Shown: positions 24,793 through 34,678, counted from the first letter of the stretch. The stretch is 64,000 nucleotides of DNA from Bacillota bacterium (GCA_023388495.1 JAEWGC010000046.1:52300-116299); one strand, 5' to 3'. The notes: generated by a model from the sequence alone, not told the origin. Program-made: numbers and translations.

Positions 24793-26109
24793 ATGAGTAA
24801 ACCAATATTATCAGCACATTTTGAATCAAGAAAACCATCAGATGTTCGTTTAGCTCAAATGAAATATGATGAGCGTCAAGTAAAGCCTGAAGCAGTAATA
24901 AATGTTGGAATAGGAAACGTATCTCTACCAACAAATCCAGCTATGCAAAAAAGAATGTTTGAGCTTAATTCACCAGAAAGTCCATTTGCGAATGGGGTTA
25001 TTAGATATTCCGGAACAGCAGGTACTGTTGAAGCACAAAATGCTTTCAAGAATATCCTAAAGAGTGAAGGTTTTGATACGAGTAATCTTTATGTTCAAGT
25101 AACAGATGGTGGTTCGTCTGGTATGGAATTATTAATTCTAGGAGTATGTGGACCGGCTGGAACCGATGAAAAACCTCTTATGATGATTGACCCTGCTTAT
25201 ACAAACTATATTTCATTTGCAGAGAGAGTTGGACGTAAAACTGTGACTATAAAACGTCATATGGGTGAAGATGGAAAATTCAATTTACCTGATATGAACG
25301 AAGTTGAAGAAATGATAAAGACAAATAATCCAGGAGCGCTTTTAGTTATTCCTTATGATAATCCAACTGGACAATATTACACATATGATATTTTGAAGGA
25401 CCTTGCTAAACTTTGTGTAAAATATAATATGTGGATGGTAAGTGATGAAGCTTATCGTGAATTATATTACAATGAAGAAGAAAAACTTGTAAGTATTTGG
25501 GGATTAACAAATGCAGATGTTCCAGGAATTGAAGGAAGAAGAATTAGTATTGAAACAGCTTCAAAAGTATGGAATGCATGTGGTTTGAGAATAGGTGCTG
25601 TAATTACAGATAGTGCTGAATTTAACAACCGTTCTGTTGCAGAATATACAGCTAACCTTTGTGCGAATGTAATTGGTCAATATATCTTTGGAGCATTGGC
25701 ACATGAAAGCCAAGAAAGTATTCTCGGATGGTGTAAACAACAAAGAGATTATTATAAAGATCAAATAGTAAAAGTTTACAATGGTCTTAAAGAACAAGAA
25801 CCAGGTCTTATTGTTTCAAGTCCAGATGCATCAATCTATTCAGTAATTGACGTAAGAAACGTTGTAAAACCAGGATTTGATTCAATTGAATTCGTCCTAT
25901 ATTGTGCAGGACAAGGTTCTGTTGATATGGATGGAGTTGAAACAACTCTTCTTGTAGCACCAATGAAAGGTTTCTATGATGTTAAAAATGATGAAGAAAA
26001 TCCCGGAAAAACTCAATTTAGAATTTCCTTTGTTGAATCACCTGAAAATATGGCTAAGATTCCCGAACTTTTCGTTAAACTTCTAAGACAATATGAGGCA
26101 CAAAGATAG
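24793..26109 (+). CDS. Class I/II PLP aminotransferase
   Basis: The 438-residue protein shows the fold-type I aminotransferase pattern: GIGNVSLPTNP, a glycine-rich TDGGSSGMELLI, PYDNPTGQYYT, VSDEAYREL and a PLP lysine in ETASKVWNACGLRIG near 257. The NPTG motif and Arg near the end (FRISF) support an aspartate/aromatic-type enzyme, substrate unknown. Six of 18 Arg codons are CGT, rare in neighbouring genes, and the reading frame is slightly less AT-rich, suggesting acquisition from elsewhere. GAGGGGGAAATTATA precedes the ATG. Confidence 0.85.
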   Translation: MSKPILSAHFESRKPSDVRLAQMKYDERQVKPEAVINVGIGNVSLPTNPAMQKRMFELNSPESPFANGVIRYSGTAGTVEAQNAFKNILKSEGFDTSNLYVQVTDGGSSGMELLILGVCGPAGTDEKPLMMIDPAYTNYISFAERVGRKTVTIKRHMGEDGKFNLPDMNEVEEMIKTNNPGALLVIPYDNPTGQYYTYDILKDLAKLCVKYNMWMVSDEAYRELYYNEEEKLVSIWGLTNADVPGIEGRRISIETASKVWNACGLRIGAVITDSAEFNNRSVAEYTANLCANVIGQYIFGALAHESQESILGWCKQQRDYYKDQIVKVYNGLKEQEPGLIVSSPDASIYSVIDVRNVVKPGFDSIEFVLYCAGQGSVDMDGVETTLLVAPMKGFYDVKNDEENPGKTQFRISFVESPENMAKIPELFVKLLRQYEAQR

Positions 26110-26129
26110 TAAATAAAAACGTATCGAGA

Positions 26130-26170
26130 AAAAATAAATAGGGTGGAAATTCCACCCTATTTATTTTTTT
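26130..26170. terminator. Bidirectional terminator between aminotransferase and MerR gene
   Basis: An almost loopless palindrome centred on GGGTGGAA/TTCCACCC with A-rich and T-rich flanks serves both convergent genes. Confidence 0.85.
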
Positions 26171-26762
26171 TAAATATTTTTTGAAATAGTCCTACCTGCT
26201 TCTCTTCAACCTTTTTTATTTTTTCTTTTAATTCAATATTTTCAAAGGTTTTTTCTTTAACCTTCATTTTAAGCTTAGCATTTTCGCATATTAATACGTC
26301 TCGTTCTTTAGAATTCAATTCATTTCTAAGCATTGCTACTTCATCCCTTAATTCTTCAATCACTTTAACATTCTTTTCTGATCCTTCATTAATATGGCTA
26401 AATAGCCTATCAAAAAATTCTTCTTCTAATGTCATACTTATTTCCTTAGCCAACTGATATGTATCAAAATACATATTATCAACAGTTGGTACTATATCTA
26501 TAGTAGTTTCTTCTTGATTATTCATTACAATCTCAGGTGACTGTATTATAAGCTTTATTTGTTTATTCGTAAAACCCTTGTCTTGCAAAGTCTTTATATA
26601 TTGTATCAGTTCAATCTCCTTATATGTAAAATATCTATGATTTGAATTGTTCCTAGGAATATCGATCTCAAATTCCTTCTCATAATACCTTAATACATGT
26701 GGAGCATATCCCGTAATTTCAGATACTTCTGATATAGTATATTCATGATTCAAATCCAACAT
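26157..26762 (-). CDS. MerR-like HTH protein with coiled-coil C-terminus
   Basis: Residues 1-75 are a MerR-type winged helix (TISEVSEITGYAPHVLRYYEKEF ... NHRYFTYKEIELIQYIKTL). A variable middle is followed by a long coiled coil at about 125-190 and a basic tail FQKIFKKNK. There are no metal-binding cysteines. The layout recalls RacA-type DNA-binding proteins more than metal-sensing MerR, but no target is evident. Confidence 0.75.
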   Translation of the reverse strand: MLDLNHEYTISEVSEITGYAPHVLRYYEKEFEIDIPRNNSNHRYFTYKEIELIQYIKTLQDKGFTNKQIKLIIQSPEIVMNNQEETTIDIVPTVDNMYFDTYQLAKEISMTLEEEFFDRLFSHINEGSEKNVKVIEELRDEVAMLRNELNSKERDVLICENAKLKMKVKEKTFENIELKEKIKKVEEKQVGLFQKIFKKNK

Positions 26763-26886
26763 AAATAAATCCCCCTCGAATCCAATCTACTATATATAAT
26801 TCTCCAAATAACTTGTAATTCCTCTAATTTTTATAAACTTTTTTCATACAAATTCTCCTAAAAAGGAACAATTATAAACACAATTC

Positions 26887-26934
26887 TATATAATGAAAAA
26901 AGAGCTAGAAAACTAGCTCTTTTTTCATTATATA
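26887..26934 (-). terminator. Terminator of the M42 gene cluster
   Basis: Perfect 22-base arms (core AAAAAAGAGCTAG/CTAGCTCTTTTTT) flank an AAAA loop. It overlaps the last codons of the third M42 gene. Confidence 0.85.
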
Positions 26935-27926
26935 TTTAAATCATTTTGTAAAAACTCTACTAAAAGCTTTGTACAATTAATTATATCATTCTTAGATGCC
27001 ATTTCCACAGTAGAGTGAACATATCTAGTAGGTATAGAAATTACTCCCGATGGAACTCCTTCCTTATTAACATGAATAGCTCCGGAATCTGTACCACCAA
27101 ATTCTAATACCTCCATTTGATAAGGAATTTCATTATCTCTAGCTAATTTAACAAGTAAGTCTTTTACTCTCGGATGACAAATAATAGAATTATCCTTTAC
27201 CTTAATAGCTGCCCCTTTATTTAGTCCTATTGCAAATCTCCTAGCCTTAGGAGTGTCACCGTGGCTAGTTACATCTAAAGCTATCCCTACATCAGGATCA
27301 ACTCTATATGCAGCTGTTTTAGCACCTCTGAGCCCTACTTCTTCCTGAACTGAAAAAACAAAATATAAATCATTAATTGGATTATTGATGGACTTTAGAG
27401 CTTCAATTGCAATAAAGCATCCCACCCTATCATCTAAATAAGGAGTAAATACAACATTTTCATTCTCTACATATTCTGATTTATAAATACAAATATCACC
27501 TATGGATACTTTTTTCTCAGCTTCTTCTTTGCTGAAAGCACCGATATCTATATACATGTTTTCCAATTTTAGCTTTGATATATCATCAACTGGTTCAGCA
27601 TATATAACTCCTATAGTTCCATTCTCAAATATAACCTGCTGACTTAAAGATATAATAGGAGATATGCCTCCTACATTGGTGAATCTTACAAATCCTTTTT
27701 CATCAATATCAATTACCATAAGTCCAATTTGATCCATATGGGCAGAAATCATAACTCTTTTTCCATTACCTTTTTTTCTAGCAATTAAATTCCCCAATGA
27801 ATCTACGAAGGTTTCATCTACAAAATCTTTGATTTCATCTATAATGTATTCTCTTATTAACCTTTCATTACTTGTTGGTCCGTAAATTCCAACTAACTCT
27901 TTTAATAAGTCAAAGTTTATATTCAT
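26928..27926 (-). CDS. M42-family metallo-aminopeptidase (third in operon)
   Basis: M42 enzymes are dodecameric, two-metal cytoplasmic aminopeptidases or glucanases. The metal ligands and catalytic Glu are visible in ISAHMDQIGL, YLDDRVGCF, VQEEVGLRGA, ALDVTSHGD and RYVHSTVEM. The length of 332 residues is normal. The ATG overlaps the stop of the preceding M42 gene (TAATG), so the two are translationally coupled. Confidence 0.92.
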   Translation of the reverse strand: MNINFDLLKELVGIYGPTSNERLIREYIIDEIKDFVDETFVDSLGNLIARKKGNGKRVMISAHMDQIGLMVIDIDEKGFVRFTNVGGISPIISLSQQVIFENGTIGVIYAEPVDDISKLKLENMYIDIGAFSKEEAEKKVSIGDICIYKSEYVENENVVFTPYLDDRVGCFIAIEALKSINNPINDLYFVFSVQEEVGLRGAKTAAYRVDPDVGIALDVTSHGDTPKARRFAIGLNKGAAIKVKDNSIICHPRVKDLLVKLARDNEIPYQMEVLEFGGTDSGAIHVNKEGVPSGVISIPTRYVHSTVEMASKNDIINCTKLLVEFLQNDLNI

Positions 27927-28945
27927 TATAATTCCTCCCTTTCAAACTCAGATATAATTGCCTTAAGAAGTTTATAGGTGTTAATGTAATCCTTTTTGCT
28001 CATTACTGACGCCGGAGAATGTATATACCTACAAGGTACAGATATTGTAGTAGTTATTGATCCTTCTTTAGTAGTATGGATTTTCCCAGAATCATTCCCT
28101 CCCATAGAAGTTTTTCTATATTGATAAGGAATATTATTTTTTTCGGCGATACTAGTTATTTTTTTCCTAAACTCATGGTCAAATACAGTAGTTCTGTCTA
28201 TTAACGATATTGCAGGCCCTTTATTAAGATAGGTAGGGATTAAATGTGTATCAAGCTTTGGCATATCATAGCACAATGTTCCCTCTAATACTACTGAAAT
28301 ATCTGGGTCAACTTCATAAGTTGCTGGTCCAGCTCCAACTAATCCAATCTCTTCCATTACTGTAAAAACAGCATAAAAGCTAACATCTTTTACTTCTTTA
28401 ATTAAATTAATTAAAAGAGAACAACCTACTCTATTATCAAGTGCCTTTGCCTTAACCAATTCTTCTCCAAACTCTACATAATCAGATGCAAAAGATACAT
28501 AATCACCTATGCTAACTAGTCTTTCAGCCTCTTCCTTAGATTTAACACCTATATCGATATATAATTCATCTAATGTTAGTGCTCTCTTCCACTCTTCTCT
28601 CTTTTGAAGATGAATTGGTTTTGCGCCAATGACTCCCATAACATTATCTTTTCCTACTAAAACTGGTTTAGATACTAAAATTCTTTTATCTATCCCACCT
28701 ACTGTAGTGAACCTAAGTAGCCCCATACTATCAATCTCTTTAATAATTAGTCCTACTTCGTCCATATGGGCTGTAACCATTAATCTTTTATTAATATCCT
28801 TGCCTTTTTTATAAGCAATGATATTGCCTATTCTATCTATCTTTAAAGTATCAACAAAATCCTTTATCTCAGAGATTATTAAATCTCTGACTTCCTTTTC
28901 ATTACCTGATACTCCTGATGCTTCTGTTAGTTGTTTTAATAGCAT
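27926..28945 (-). CDS. M42-family metallo-aminopeptidase (second in operon)
   Basis: The 339-residue paralogue keeps VTAHMDEVGLI, KALDNRVGC, VMEEIGLVGAG and CRYIHSPASV. The fourth ligand region is VLEGTLCYD, in place of the ALDV/AVDV form of its neighbours, a variant seen in other M42 subgroups, so substrate preference probably differs. Its start overlaps the first gene by 10 bases. Confidence 0.92.
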   Translation of the reverse strand: MLLKQLTEASGVSGNEKEVRDLIISEIKDFVDTLKIDRIGNIIAYKKGKDINKRLMVTAHMDEVGLIIKEIDSMGLLRFTTVGGIDKRILVSKPVLVGKDNVMGVIGAKPIHLQKREEWKRALTLDELYIDIGVKSKEEAERLVSIGDYVSFASDYVEFGEELVKAKALDNRVGCSLLINLIKEVKDVSFYAVFTVMEEIGLVGAGPATYEVDPDISVVLEGTLCYDMPKLDTHLIPTYLNKGPAISLIDRTTVFDHEFRKKITSIAEKNNIPYQYRKTSMGGNDSGKIHTTKEGSITTTISVPCRYIHSPASVMSKKDYINTYKLLKAIISEFEREEL

Positions 28946-29991
28946 AACAATCCCTCCAAATTCTCATTAGAAATAGAAGCAATAAAAAACGCTAAGATCT
29001 TAGCAGTATGCTTTATATCAACCATATCAACCACTTCAACAGATGTATGCATATATCTTAGAGGTATAGATAGTACTAAGGAAGGGATACCCTCTCTAGT
29101 TATCATCATAGCCCTCGCATCAGTTCCAGTTAATCCTGAATTGATTTCCATTTGATGCGGAATATTATATTCTCCAGCTACCTCTGTCAGTTTCTTTCGT
29201 AGAGTAGGATGAATGTTTCCACCTAATGTAATACCAGGTCCTTTCCCTAATTCTATAGAATTAGATTTAGAAAGTTCAGGAGTCGTTCCAAAACCAACAT
29301 CTACCGCAATACCTATATCTGGATTAATTCTATAGGTGCTAACTAAAGCACCCGCCATACTAACTTCCTCTTGGACTGTAGATACAAAATATACATCAGC
29401 ATCATGTTTCATTTTACTTAACTCTTTAATGCACTCATAAATAACTGCTACTCCTGCTCTATCATCTAAAGCCTTTGCTGCTATTCTTGAACCTTGGAGA
29501 TTAACCATTGTTCTTCTAATTGTTATGGTGTCTCCTATATTTACAAGTTCATCAACCTTTTCTTTGGAATAGCCTATATCAATAATCATATCTTCCATAT
29601 TTATAGCTTTATCATGCTCAGATGGTTCTTGAAGATGGGGAGGCTTAGACCCTATTACACCAAATAAATCTTCTTTGCCATGTACAATAACCTCTTGACC
29701 TAATATAGTTCTAGGATCAATTCCACCTACATTGGTAAATCTAATAAATCCATTTTCTTCAATATCCTTTACCATTAAACCAATTTCATCCATATGTGCT
29801 GCTAACATTATTTTTACATTACTAGTATTAGATGAACCCTTTTTTAATGCGATGATATTTCCCAGCTTGTCTTCTTTAATTTCATCAGCATACTCTTCAA
29901 AAGCTGATATTATTGTATCCTTTGTAGTATGTTCATACCCTGAGACACCTTTGCCATTACACAATAATTCTAAAAATACTTTGGTCTCCAA
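28936..29991 (-). CDS. M42-family metallo-aminopeptidase (first in operon)
   Basis: Ligand motifs LAAHMDEIGLM, KALDDRAGVA, TVQEEVSMAG, AVDVGFG and RYMHTSVEV are complete. The frame reaches an ATG at 30015, but that sits over a strong AAGGAGGG. A TTG at 29991, seven bases after it, is the better start and gives METKVFLELL, aligned with the family's usual N-terminus. This gene heads three M42 genes in tandem. Confidence 0.9.
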   Translation of the reverse strand: METKVFLELLCNGKGVSGYEHTTKDTIISAFEEYADEIKEDKLGNIIALKKGSSNTSNVKIMLAAHMDEIGLMVKDIEENGFIRFTNVGGIDPRTILGQEVIVHGKEDLFGVIGSKPPHLQEPSEHDKAINMEDMIIDIGYSKEKVDELVNIGDTITIRRTMVNLQGSRIAAKALDDRAGVAVIYECIKELSKMKHDADVYFVSTVQEEVSMAGALVSTYRINPDIGIAVDVGFGTTPELSKSNSIELGKGPGITLGGNIHPTLRKKLTEVAGEYNIPHQMEINSGLTGTDARAMMITREGIPSLVLSIPLRYMHTSVEVVDMVDIKHTAKILAFFIASISNENLEGLLCY

Positions 29992-30029
29992 ATTTATACC
30001 CTCCTTTATTTCCATAATTTATTTAATAA

Positions 30030-30806
30030 TTAAATTATTTTCTCATAGAAAAAGGTTCTTGCTGCCTTAAGCTTATGTTTTTCAGGCATGATTATTTGCT
30101 CAGTACTCCCAACAAATAATATTCCATTGTCATTTAAGGAATTATAAAACTTAGAATATAAAAGCTCCTTGGCCTCTTCAGTAAAATAAATCATTACGTT
30201 ACGACAAGTTATTAAGTCTATATTCGAAGGGAATCTATCTTTAAGTAAATCCATTTTCTTATATTCGACACATCTTTTAATATCATCAGATATTTTATAT
30301 GAGCTTTCGATTTTATTAAAATACTTTTCCTTAAACCCTCGAGGTAAATTTGCTAAAGATTTCTCATTGTATAAACCTAACTTTGCTTTATTCATAGCCT
30401 CATCATCAATATCAGTAGCTAATATCTTTATATCCCTTAAAGGAAAAAAGTTAGATAGCATCATAACTAAAGAGTAAGGTTCCTCTCCTGTAGAGCAGGC
30501 TGCACTCCAGACTTTTAGTCCTCTCTTATTCTTAGTCATTAAAGAAGGAATAATGTCTTTTTCTAGTACATCCCATTGAGAAGGGTTTCTATAAAATTCA
30601 GAAACATTTATTGTCAAATAATTAATAAATTGTTCTAAAAGATTCCTATCATTTTTCAATCCAATAAAATAATCATCAAAATCTTTAAAATTATTTCTAC
30701 TTAAAAGAGAAGATATTCTTCTTTTCATTTGTTTTTCTTTATAATAATTTAAATCTATATTTATTAAATCATTGACATTCTTTTTAAATATTTCATACTT
30801 GTCCAT
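30030..30806 (-). CDS. cheR: Chemotaxis protein methyltransferase CheR
   Basis: CheR methylates glutamates of chemoreceptors using SAM. It has the all-helical N-terminal domain with NVSEFYRNPSQW, the SAM-binding ACSTGEEPYSLVM near residue 110 and CRNVMIYF near 205. The length of 258 residues is standard. No other chemotaxis gene is in the window; isolated cheR beside housekeeping genes occurs in related Clostridia. Confidence 0.93.
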   Translation of the reverse strand: MDKYEIFKKNVNDLINIDLNYYKEKQMKRRISSLLSRNNFKDFDDYFIGLKNDRNLLEQFINYLTINVSEFYRNPSQWDVLEKDIIPSLMTKNKRGLKVWSAACSTGEEPYSLVMMLSNFFPLRDIKILATDIDDEAMNKAKLGLYNEKSLANLPRGFKEKYFNKIESSYKISDDIKRCVEYKKMDLLKDRFPSNIDLITCRNVMIYFTEEAKELLYSKFYNSLNDNGILFVGSTEQIIMPEKHKLKAARTFFYEKII

Positions 30807-30897
30807 TTTTACCCCCTATAAATTGTTTAAGCAAAAATGCAATATAGGGCCTTAATGTAACTATGTTACATCAAAACCCTTAATTTTGAACAATTTA

Positions 30898-32859
30898 TTA
30901 ATTTTTATCTACTATATCTCCAATAGTTACTTCAGGTTCTTCATTTAAAGTAATGGTTTCTGTAGTTTCTTCATTTGTTTCCATAGCATCTTTTAAACTT
31001 AAACTAATTTTTTTGTCTTCTTCATTTATTTCAATAACTTTTACATTAAGTTTTTGTCCTATCTTTAATGCATCTGATGGCTTATTAATATGCTCTTTAG
31101 ATATTTGTGAAACATGAAGTAATCCATCTACCCCTTCGTTAAGTCTAACAAATGCTCCAAAGTCTAATAAATTCACAACAGTTCCTTCAACAACATCTCC
31201 TACTTTTACATTTTTAGAAAAAGCAGACCATGGTTCTTCAATAGTTTGTTTTAGACCTAAAGAAATTCTGTTTTTATCCTTATCAAGAGCTAATACTCTA
31301 ACTAAAACTTTTTGTCCTACCTTAACAACATTTGATGGATGCTTTACTCTATTCCAAGATAAATCTGATATATGGATTAATCCGTCAACTCCGCCTAAAT
31401 CAACAAAAGCACCAAAATCAGTTAATCTTTGTACAGTACCTTCAATTAATTGGTCAACCTCAAGACTTGCCCATAATTCTTTTCTTTTATTGTTTAATTC
31501 TTCTCTTTCTACCTCTTTTCTAGATAAAATAACTCTTTTCTTTTCTTTATCAAAATCAATAACCTTAACTATTAAGGTTTTACCTTTATATATACTTAAA
31601 TCATTTACGAAACTAATGGAAACTTGGGAAGCAGGCATAAAACCATTAACTCCATTTACTAATACAGAAAGCCCACCTTTTACACTATTTAAAACCTTAC
31701 ACTCAACTCTTTCTTTATTGTTAAATATCTGTTCAATTATATCCCAGTTTTTAAAATCATATACTCTCCTTGCTGAAAGTACAACATTACCTTCACCATC
31801 ATCTAGTTTAACTACATAAACATCAATTTCATCTCCTACTTTATATAAATCCTTAGGTTTTACATCTGGATCATTAGATAATTCTTCTCTATCAATAATT
31901 CCATCAGATTTATAATTTATATTAACCATAACTTCATTATTAGTAACATAAATTACTTCACCTTTTAGTATATCTCCCCTATGAATTTTAATAAAAGAAT
32001 TTTCAATTGCCTCCATCATTTCGTTGTTGCTAATATTGTCCATTATTTCAACTACCTCCTTAATTATCCAATCAGGTGTAGAAGCACCTGCTGTTATTCC
32101 TATTTTATTAAATTTTGATAGTACTTGTAAAGGTAATTCTTTTGAAGTTTCAATATGATATACATGATCGCAGTATTTCTTGCTAATTTCTACTAATTTA
32201 TTTGTATTGGAGCTATGATATCCACCTATTACAATCATAGCATCAACTTGTTTTGCAACTTCTTTGCAAGATTCCTGTCGTAAATTTGTAGCATTACAAA
32301 TTGTATTAAATATCTTAACTTCATTACCTTTCTCTTTTACCATTTCTGATAAAGTTTCGAATTTTTCCTGTGTATTTGTAGTTTGAGAAACTACGCATAT
32401 TTTATCCATCTTAGGTAAATTTGTTACATCTTCTAAAGAGTTTACAATAAATGCATTGTCACCACACCAACCATTTATTCCAATTACTTCAGGATGATCT
32501 GGATCTCCAATTATTACTATATTATATCCTTGATTTTGATATTCTTCAACCCTCTTATGTACTGATTTTACATAAGGACAGGTGCTATCAATAATATAGT
32601 TCATATCATTAACAGAATTAATAGTAGACCTACTCACGCCATGTGCTCTTATGATAATTCTACTATCTCTGATTCCTTCAATATTTTCAATTGTCTTTAA
32701 ACCCTGTTGTTCAAGTTTTTTTACTGCTTGAGCATTATGAATTAAGGGACCAAGTGAATAAATATCCTTGTTGGAACTTGAAAGTTCACTAGTTGTAATA
32801 TCTACAGCTCTTTTCACTCCAAAACAAAATCCAGAATTATCTGCTATAATTATCTCCAC
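30898..32859 (-). CDS. ispH: Fused HMBPP reductase (IspH) / ribosomal protein S1
   Basis: Residues 1-280 are IspH, the last enzyme of the MEP isoprenoid pathway. The [4Fe-4S] ligands are Cys12 in SGFCFGVKRAVD, the Cys in STCPYVKS near 96 and the Cys in TICNATNLRQ near 190. Residues 295-635 hold four S1 RNA-binding repeats, among them GTVQRLTDFGAFVDLGGVDG and GTVVNLLDFGAFVRLNEGVDG, as in RpsA. The fusion is well known in Clostridia. The start is GTG with GGAGGGAG; its first base overlaps the stop of plsC. An acidic tail ends the protein. Confidence 0.96.
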   Translation of the reverse strand: MEIIIADNSGFCFGVKRAVDITTSELSSSNKDIYSLGPLIHNAQAVKKLEQQGLKTIENIEGIRDSRIIIRAHGVSRSTINSVNDMNYIIDSTCPYVKSVHKRVEEYQNQGYNIVIIGDPDHPEVIGINGWCGDNAFIVNSLEDVTNLPKMDKICVVSQTTNTQEKFETLSEMVKEKGNEVKIFNTICNATNLRQESCKEVAKQVDAMIVIGGYHSSNTNKLVEISKKYCDHVYHIETSKELPLQVLSKFNKIGITAGASTPDWIIKEVVEIMDNISNNEMMEAIENSFIKIHRGDILKGEVIYVTNNEVMVNINYKSDGIIDREELSNDPDVKPKDLYKVGDEIDVYVVKLDDGEGNVVLSARRVYDFKNWDIIEQIFNNKERVECKVLNSVKGGLSVLVNGVNGFMPASQVSISFVNDLSIYKGKTLIVKVIDFDKEKKRVILSRKEVEREELNNKRKELWASLEVDQLIEGTVQRLTDFGAFVDLGGVDGLIHISDLSWNRVKHPSNVVKVGQKVLVRVLALDKDKNRISLGLKQTIEEPWSAFSKNVKVGDVVEGTVVNLLDFGAFVRLNEGVDGLLHVSQISKEHINKPSDALKIGQKLNVKVIEINEEDKKISLSLKDAMETNEETTETITLNEEPEVTIGDIVDKN

Positions 32860-33455
32860 TATACTCCCTCCTTTTTATTTTTAATTGTATATATGGCTTG
32901 TAATATATCTTTGCTATATAAACGATAATCTTCTGTACTCAATCTTTTATCATAAGTATGAGAAAAATCAATAGGTTTACCAAAACAAACTTTTATTTTG
33001 CTAAAAGGCTTAAAATTTCCTTCAATGTAAACTGGTAAAACTGGAGATTTAGATTTTATACTTATTAATGCAATACCAGGTTTTGCATTTTCTATGTGAA
33101 ATTCTTTAACTCTAGTTCCTTCGGGGAAAATTCCTAATACTCCTTCTCCTTTAAGAACTCTTAAAGCACTTTTTACTGCAGATAAATCGGTTTCCTCACG
33201 ATCCACTGGAAATGTACCAATTTTATTTAATAAATACGCTAAAATCTTACTCTTGAAAATTTGTTTCTTTGCCATCCAACAAACCTGTCTTGGAAATACA
33301 ATTGATAAAATAATAGGGTCTAAATTGTTTATATGGTTAGAGCATAATACTACTCTTCCCTCTCTTACTATGTTCTCCTTACCATGGACCTCTATCCTAT
33401 ATAATAGTCTAAATACTAGACTAGCTAAAATTTTGGCAACATTATAAAGATACAT
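32859..33455 (-). CDS. plsC: 1-acyl-sn-glycerol-3-phosphate acyltransferase
   Basis: PlsC adds the second acyl chain to make phosphatidic acid at the membrane. The catalytic NHxxxxD is present as CSNHINNLDP near residue 38, and the substrate-binding FPEGTR near 110. A hydrophobic N-terminus fits membrane association. It lies five bases after cmk in the conserved cmk-plsC-ispH-rpsA order. Confidence 0.93.
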   Translation of the reverse strand: MYLYNVAKILASLVFRLLYRIEVHGKENIVREGRVVLCSNHINNLDPIILSIVFPRQVCWMAKKQIFKSKILAYLLNKIGTFPVDREETDLSAVKSALRVLKGEGVLGIFPEGTRVKEFHIENAKPGIALISIKSKSPVLPVYIEGNFKPFSKIKVCFGKPIDFSHTYDKRLSTEDYRLYSKDILQAIYTIKNKKEGV

Positions 33456-33459
33456 TAAT

Positions 33460-34122
33460 TTACCCCCTTTTAACTATAGATATGATTTCCTCTACACATT
33501 CATCTATAGTTTTGCTAGTAGTATCAAGTCTATATGCATCCTTACTTTCCATTAATGGAGCAATTTCTCTAGTACTATCTATTCTATCTCTATTTTCTAT
33601 TTCTATTTTTATCTGCTCAAAGGATATTCCTTCTTCTCCTTTTTCTAATAGCTCATTATATCTTCTTCTTGCTCTTTCTTCCACACTTGCCGTAAGAAAA
33701 AATTTAAAATCTGCATTTGGAAGAACTACAGTGCCTATATCCCTACCATCCATAATAATTGACTTTCTTTTAGCCAATTCCTGTTGGATTTTTACCATGC
33801 CATCCCTTATTTCTTTGATTTGTGCAATAAAAGAAACATTTTTATTTATAACATTATCTCGTATTTGCTTGTCTACTTGAATATCGTCAAGATAGATATG
33901 ATTATTTTTAAAGTCGATAGAAGTGTTCTTCATAGTATCAACAACTTTATCTATGGACTGAGGATCTAATCCAAGATTTAATACCTTTAGTGTTAAAGCT
34001 CTATACATAGCACCTGTATCTATATATTCAATTGATAAAGCTTCTGCTACCTTTTTCGCAATAGTACTTTTTCCAGCACCTGCCGGTCCATCTATGGCAA
34101 TCGTAATATTTTTACCTAACAT
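33460..34122 (-). CDS. cmk: Cytidylate kinase
   Basis: Cmk phosphorylates CMP and dCMP. The P-loop DGPAGAGKST is at residues 10-19, followed by YIDTGAMYRALT, IMDGRDIGTVV and the lid-region ARRRYNEL. The length of 220 residues is normal. GGAGGG precedes the ATG. Confidence 0.97.
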   Translation of the reverse strand: MLGKNITIAIDGPAGAGKSTIAKKVAEALSIEYIDTGAMYRALTLKVLNLGLDPQSIDKVVDTMKNTSIDFKNNHIYLDDIQVDKQIRDNVINKNVSFIAQIKEIRDGMVKIQQELAKRKSIIMDGRDIGTVVLPNADFKFFLTASVEERARRRYNELLEKGEEGISFEQIKIEIENRDRIDSTREIAPLMESKDAYRLDTTSKTIDECVEEIISIVKRG

Positions 34123-34157
34123 AATATCCCTCCAATAAAAGAGTTTGTGGTTACAAA

Positions 34158-34184
34158 ATAATAACCACCTTTGGGTGGCTTAAG
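34158..34184 (-). terminator. Terminator after aroH
   Basis: A short CCACC/GGTGG stem with a 4-base loop overlaps the aroH stop codon and is followed on the minus strand by a T-rich run. Confidence 0.5.
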
Positions 34185-34548
34185 CATTGCTTGATAAATC
34201 AGGCCTTAAATTCTTTGCTTCTCTCAAATAAACATGCTTAACATCTTTTTGACTTGTTATAGAGTTATAAAGAACCATTAATCTAATGCATTTATCAAGG
34301 CTTCCTTCAACATACATCTCATTAAAACACATTAAACCAGCATTTATATAACCTAAATCTCTAGCCGCTTTAGCAGGATATACCTTATTCAAATCATTAG
34401 TACAAGAAAATATTATACTAATAACATTATCCCGATTTATCTTATTTTCTTTCTCAATTTGGATTAATAATTCTCTAGTACCATCTAATATACTAGAAAC
34501 TGTATTTTCTGAAACGGTGATAGCTCCTCTAATAGTTACAATATTCAC
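34180..34548 (-). CDS. aroH: Chorismate mutase, AroH class
   Basis: This 122-residue AroH-type (trimeric alpha/beta barrel-like) chorismate mutase converts chorismate to prephenate. IRGAITVSENT opens the protein, with the active-site Arg in this segment; SIIFSCTNDLNKVYPAKAARDLG and the RLMVLYN region complete the site. The start is GTG after AAGGGAG. It is an isolated aromatic-biosynthesis gene here. Confidence 0.93.
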   Translation of the reverse strand: MNIVTIRGAITVSENTVSSILDGTRELLIQIEKENKINRDNVISIIFSCTNDLNKVYPAKAARDLGYINAGLMCFNEMYVEGSLDKCIRLMVLYNSITSQKDVKHVYLREAKNLRPDLSSNA

Positions 34549-34678
34549 AGTATCACTCCCTTAATAATTATATATTAAATCCCTACTGTAAACAAGCTAT
34601 TTTAGATTAATTGCAAACAATATTTCAATAAAACAGCAGTCAGATAAAAATATATAGAATAATTTATTGAAATAATAA

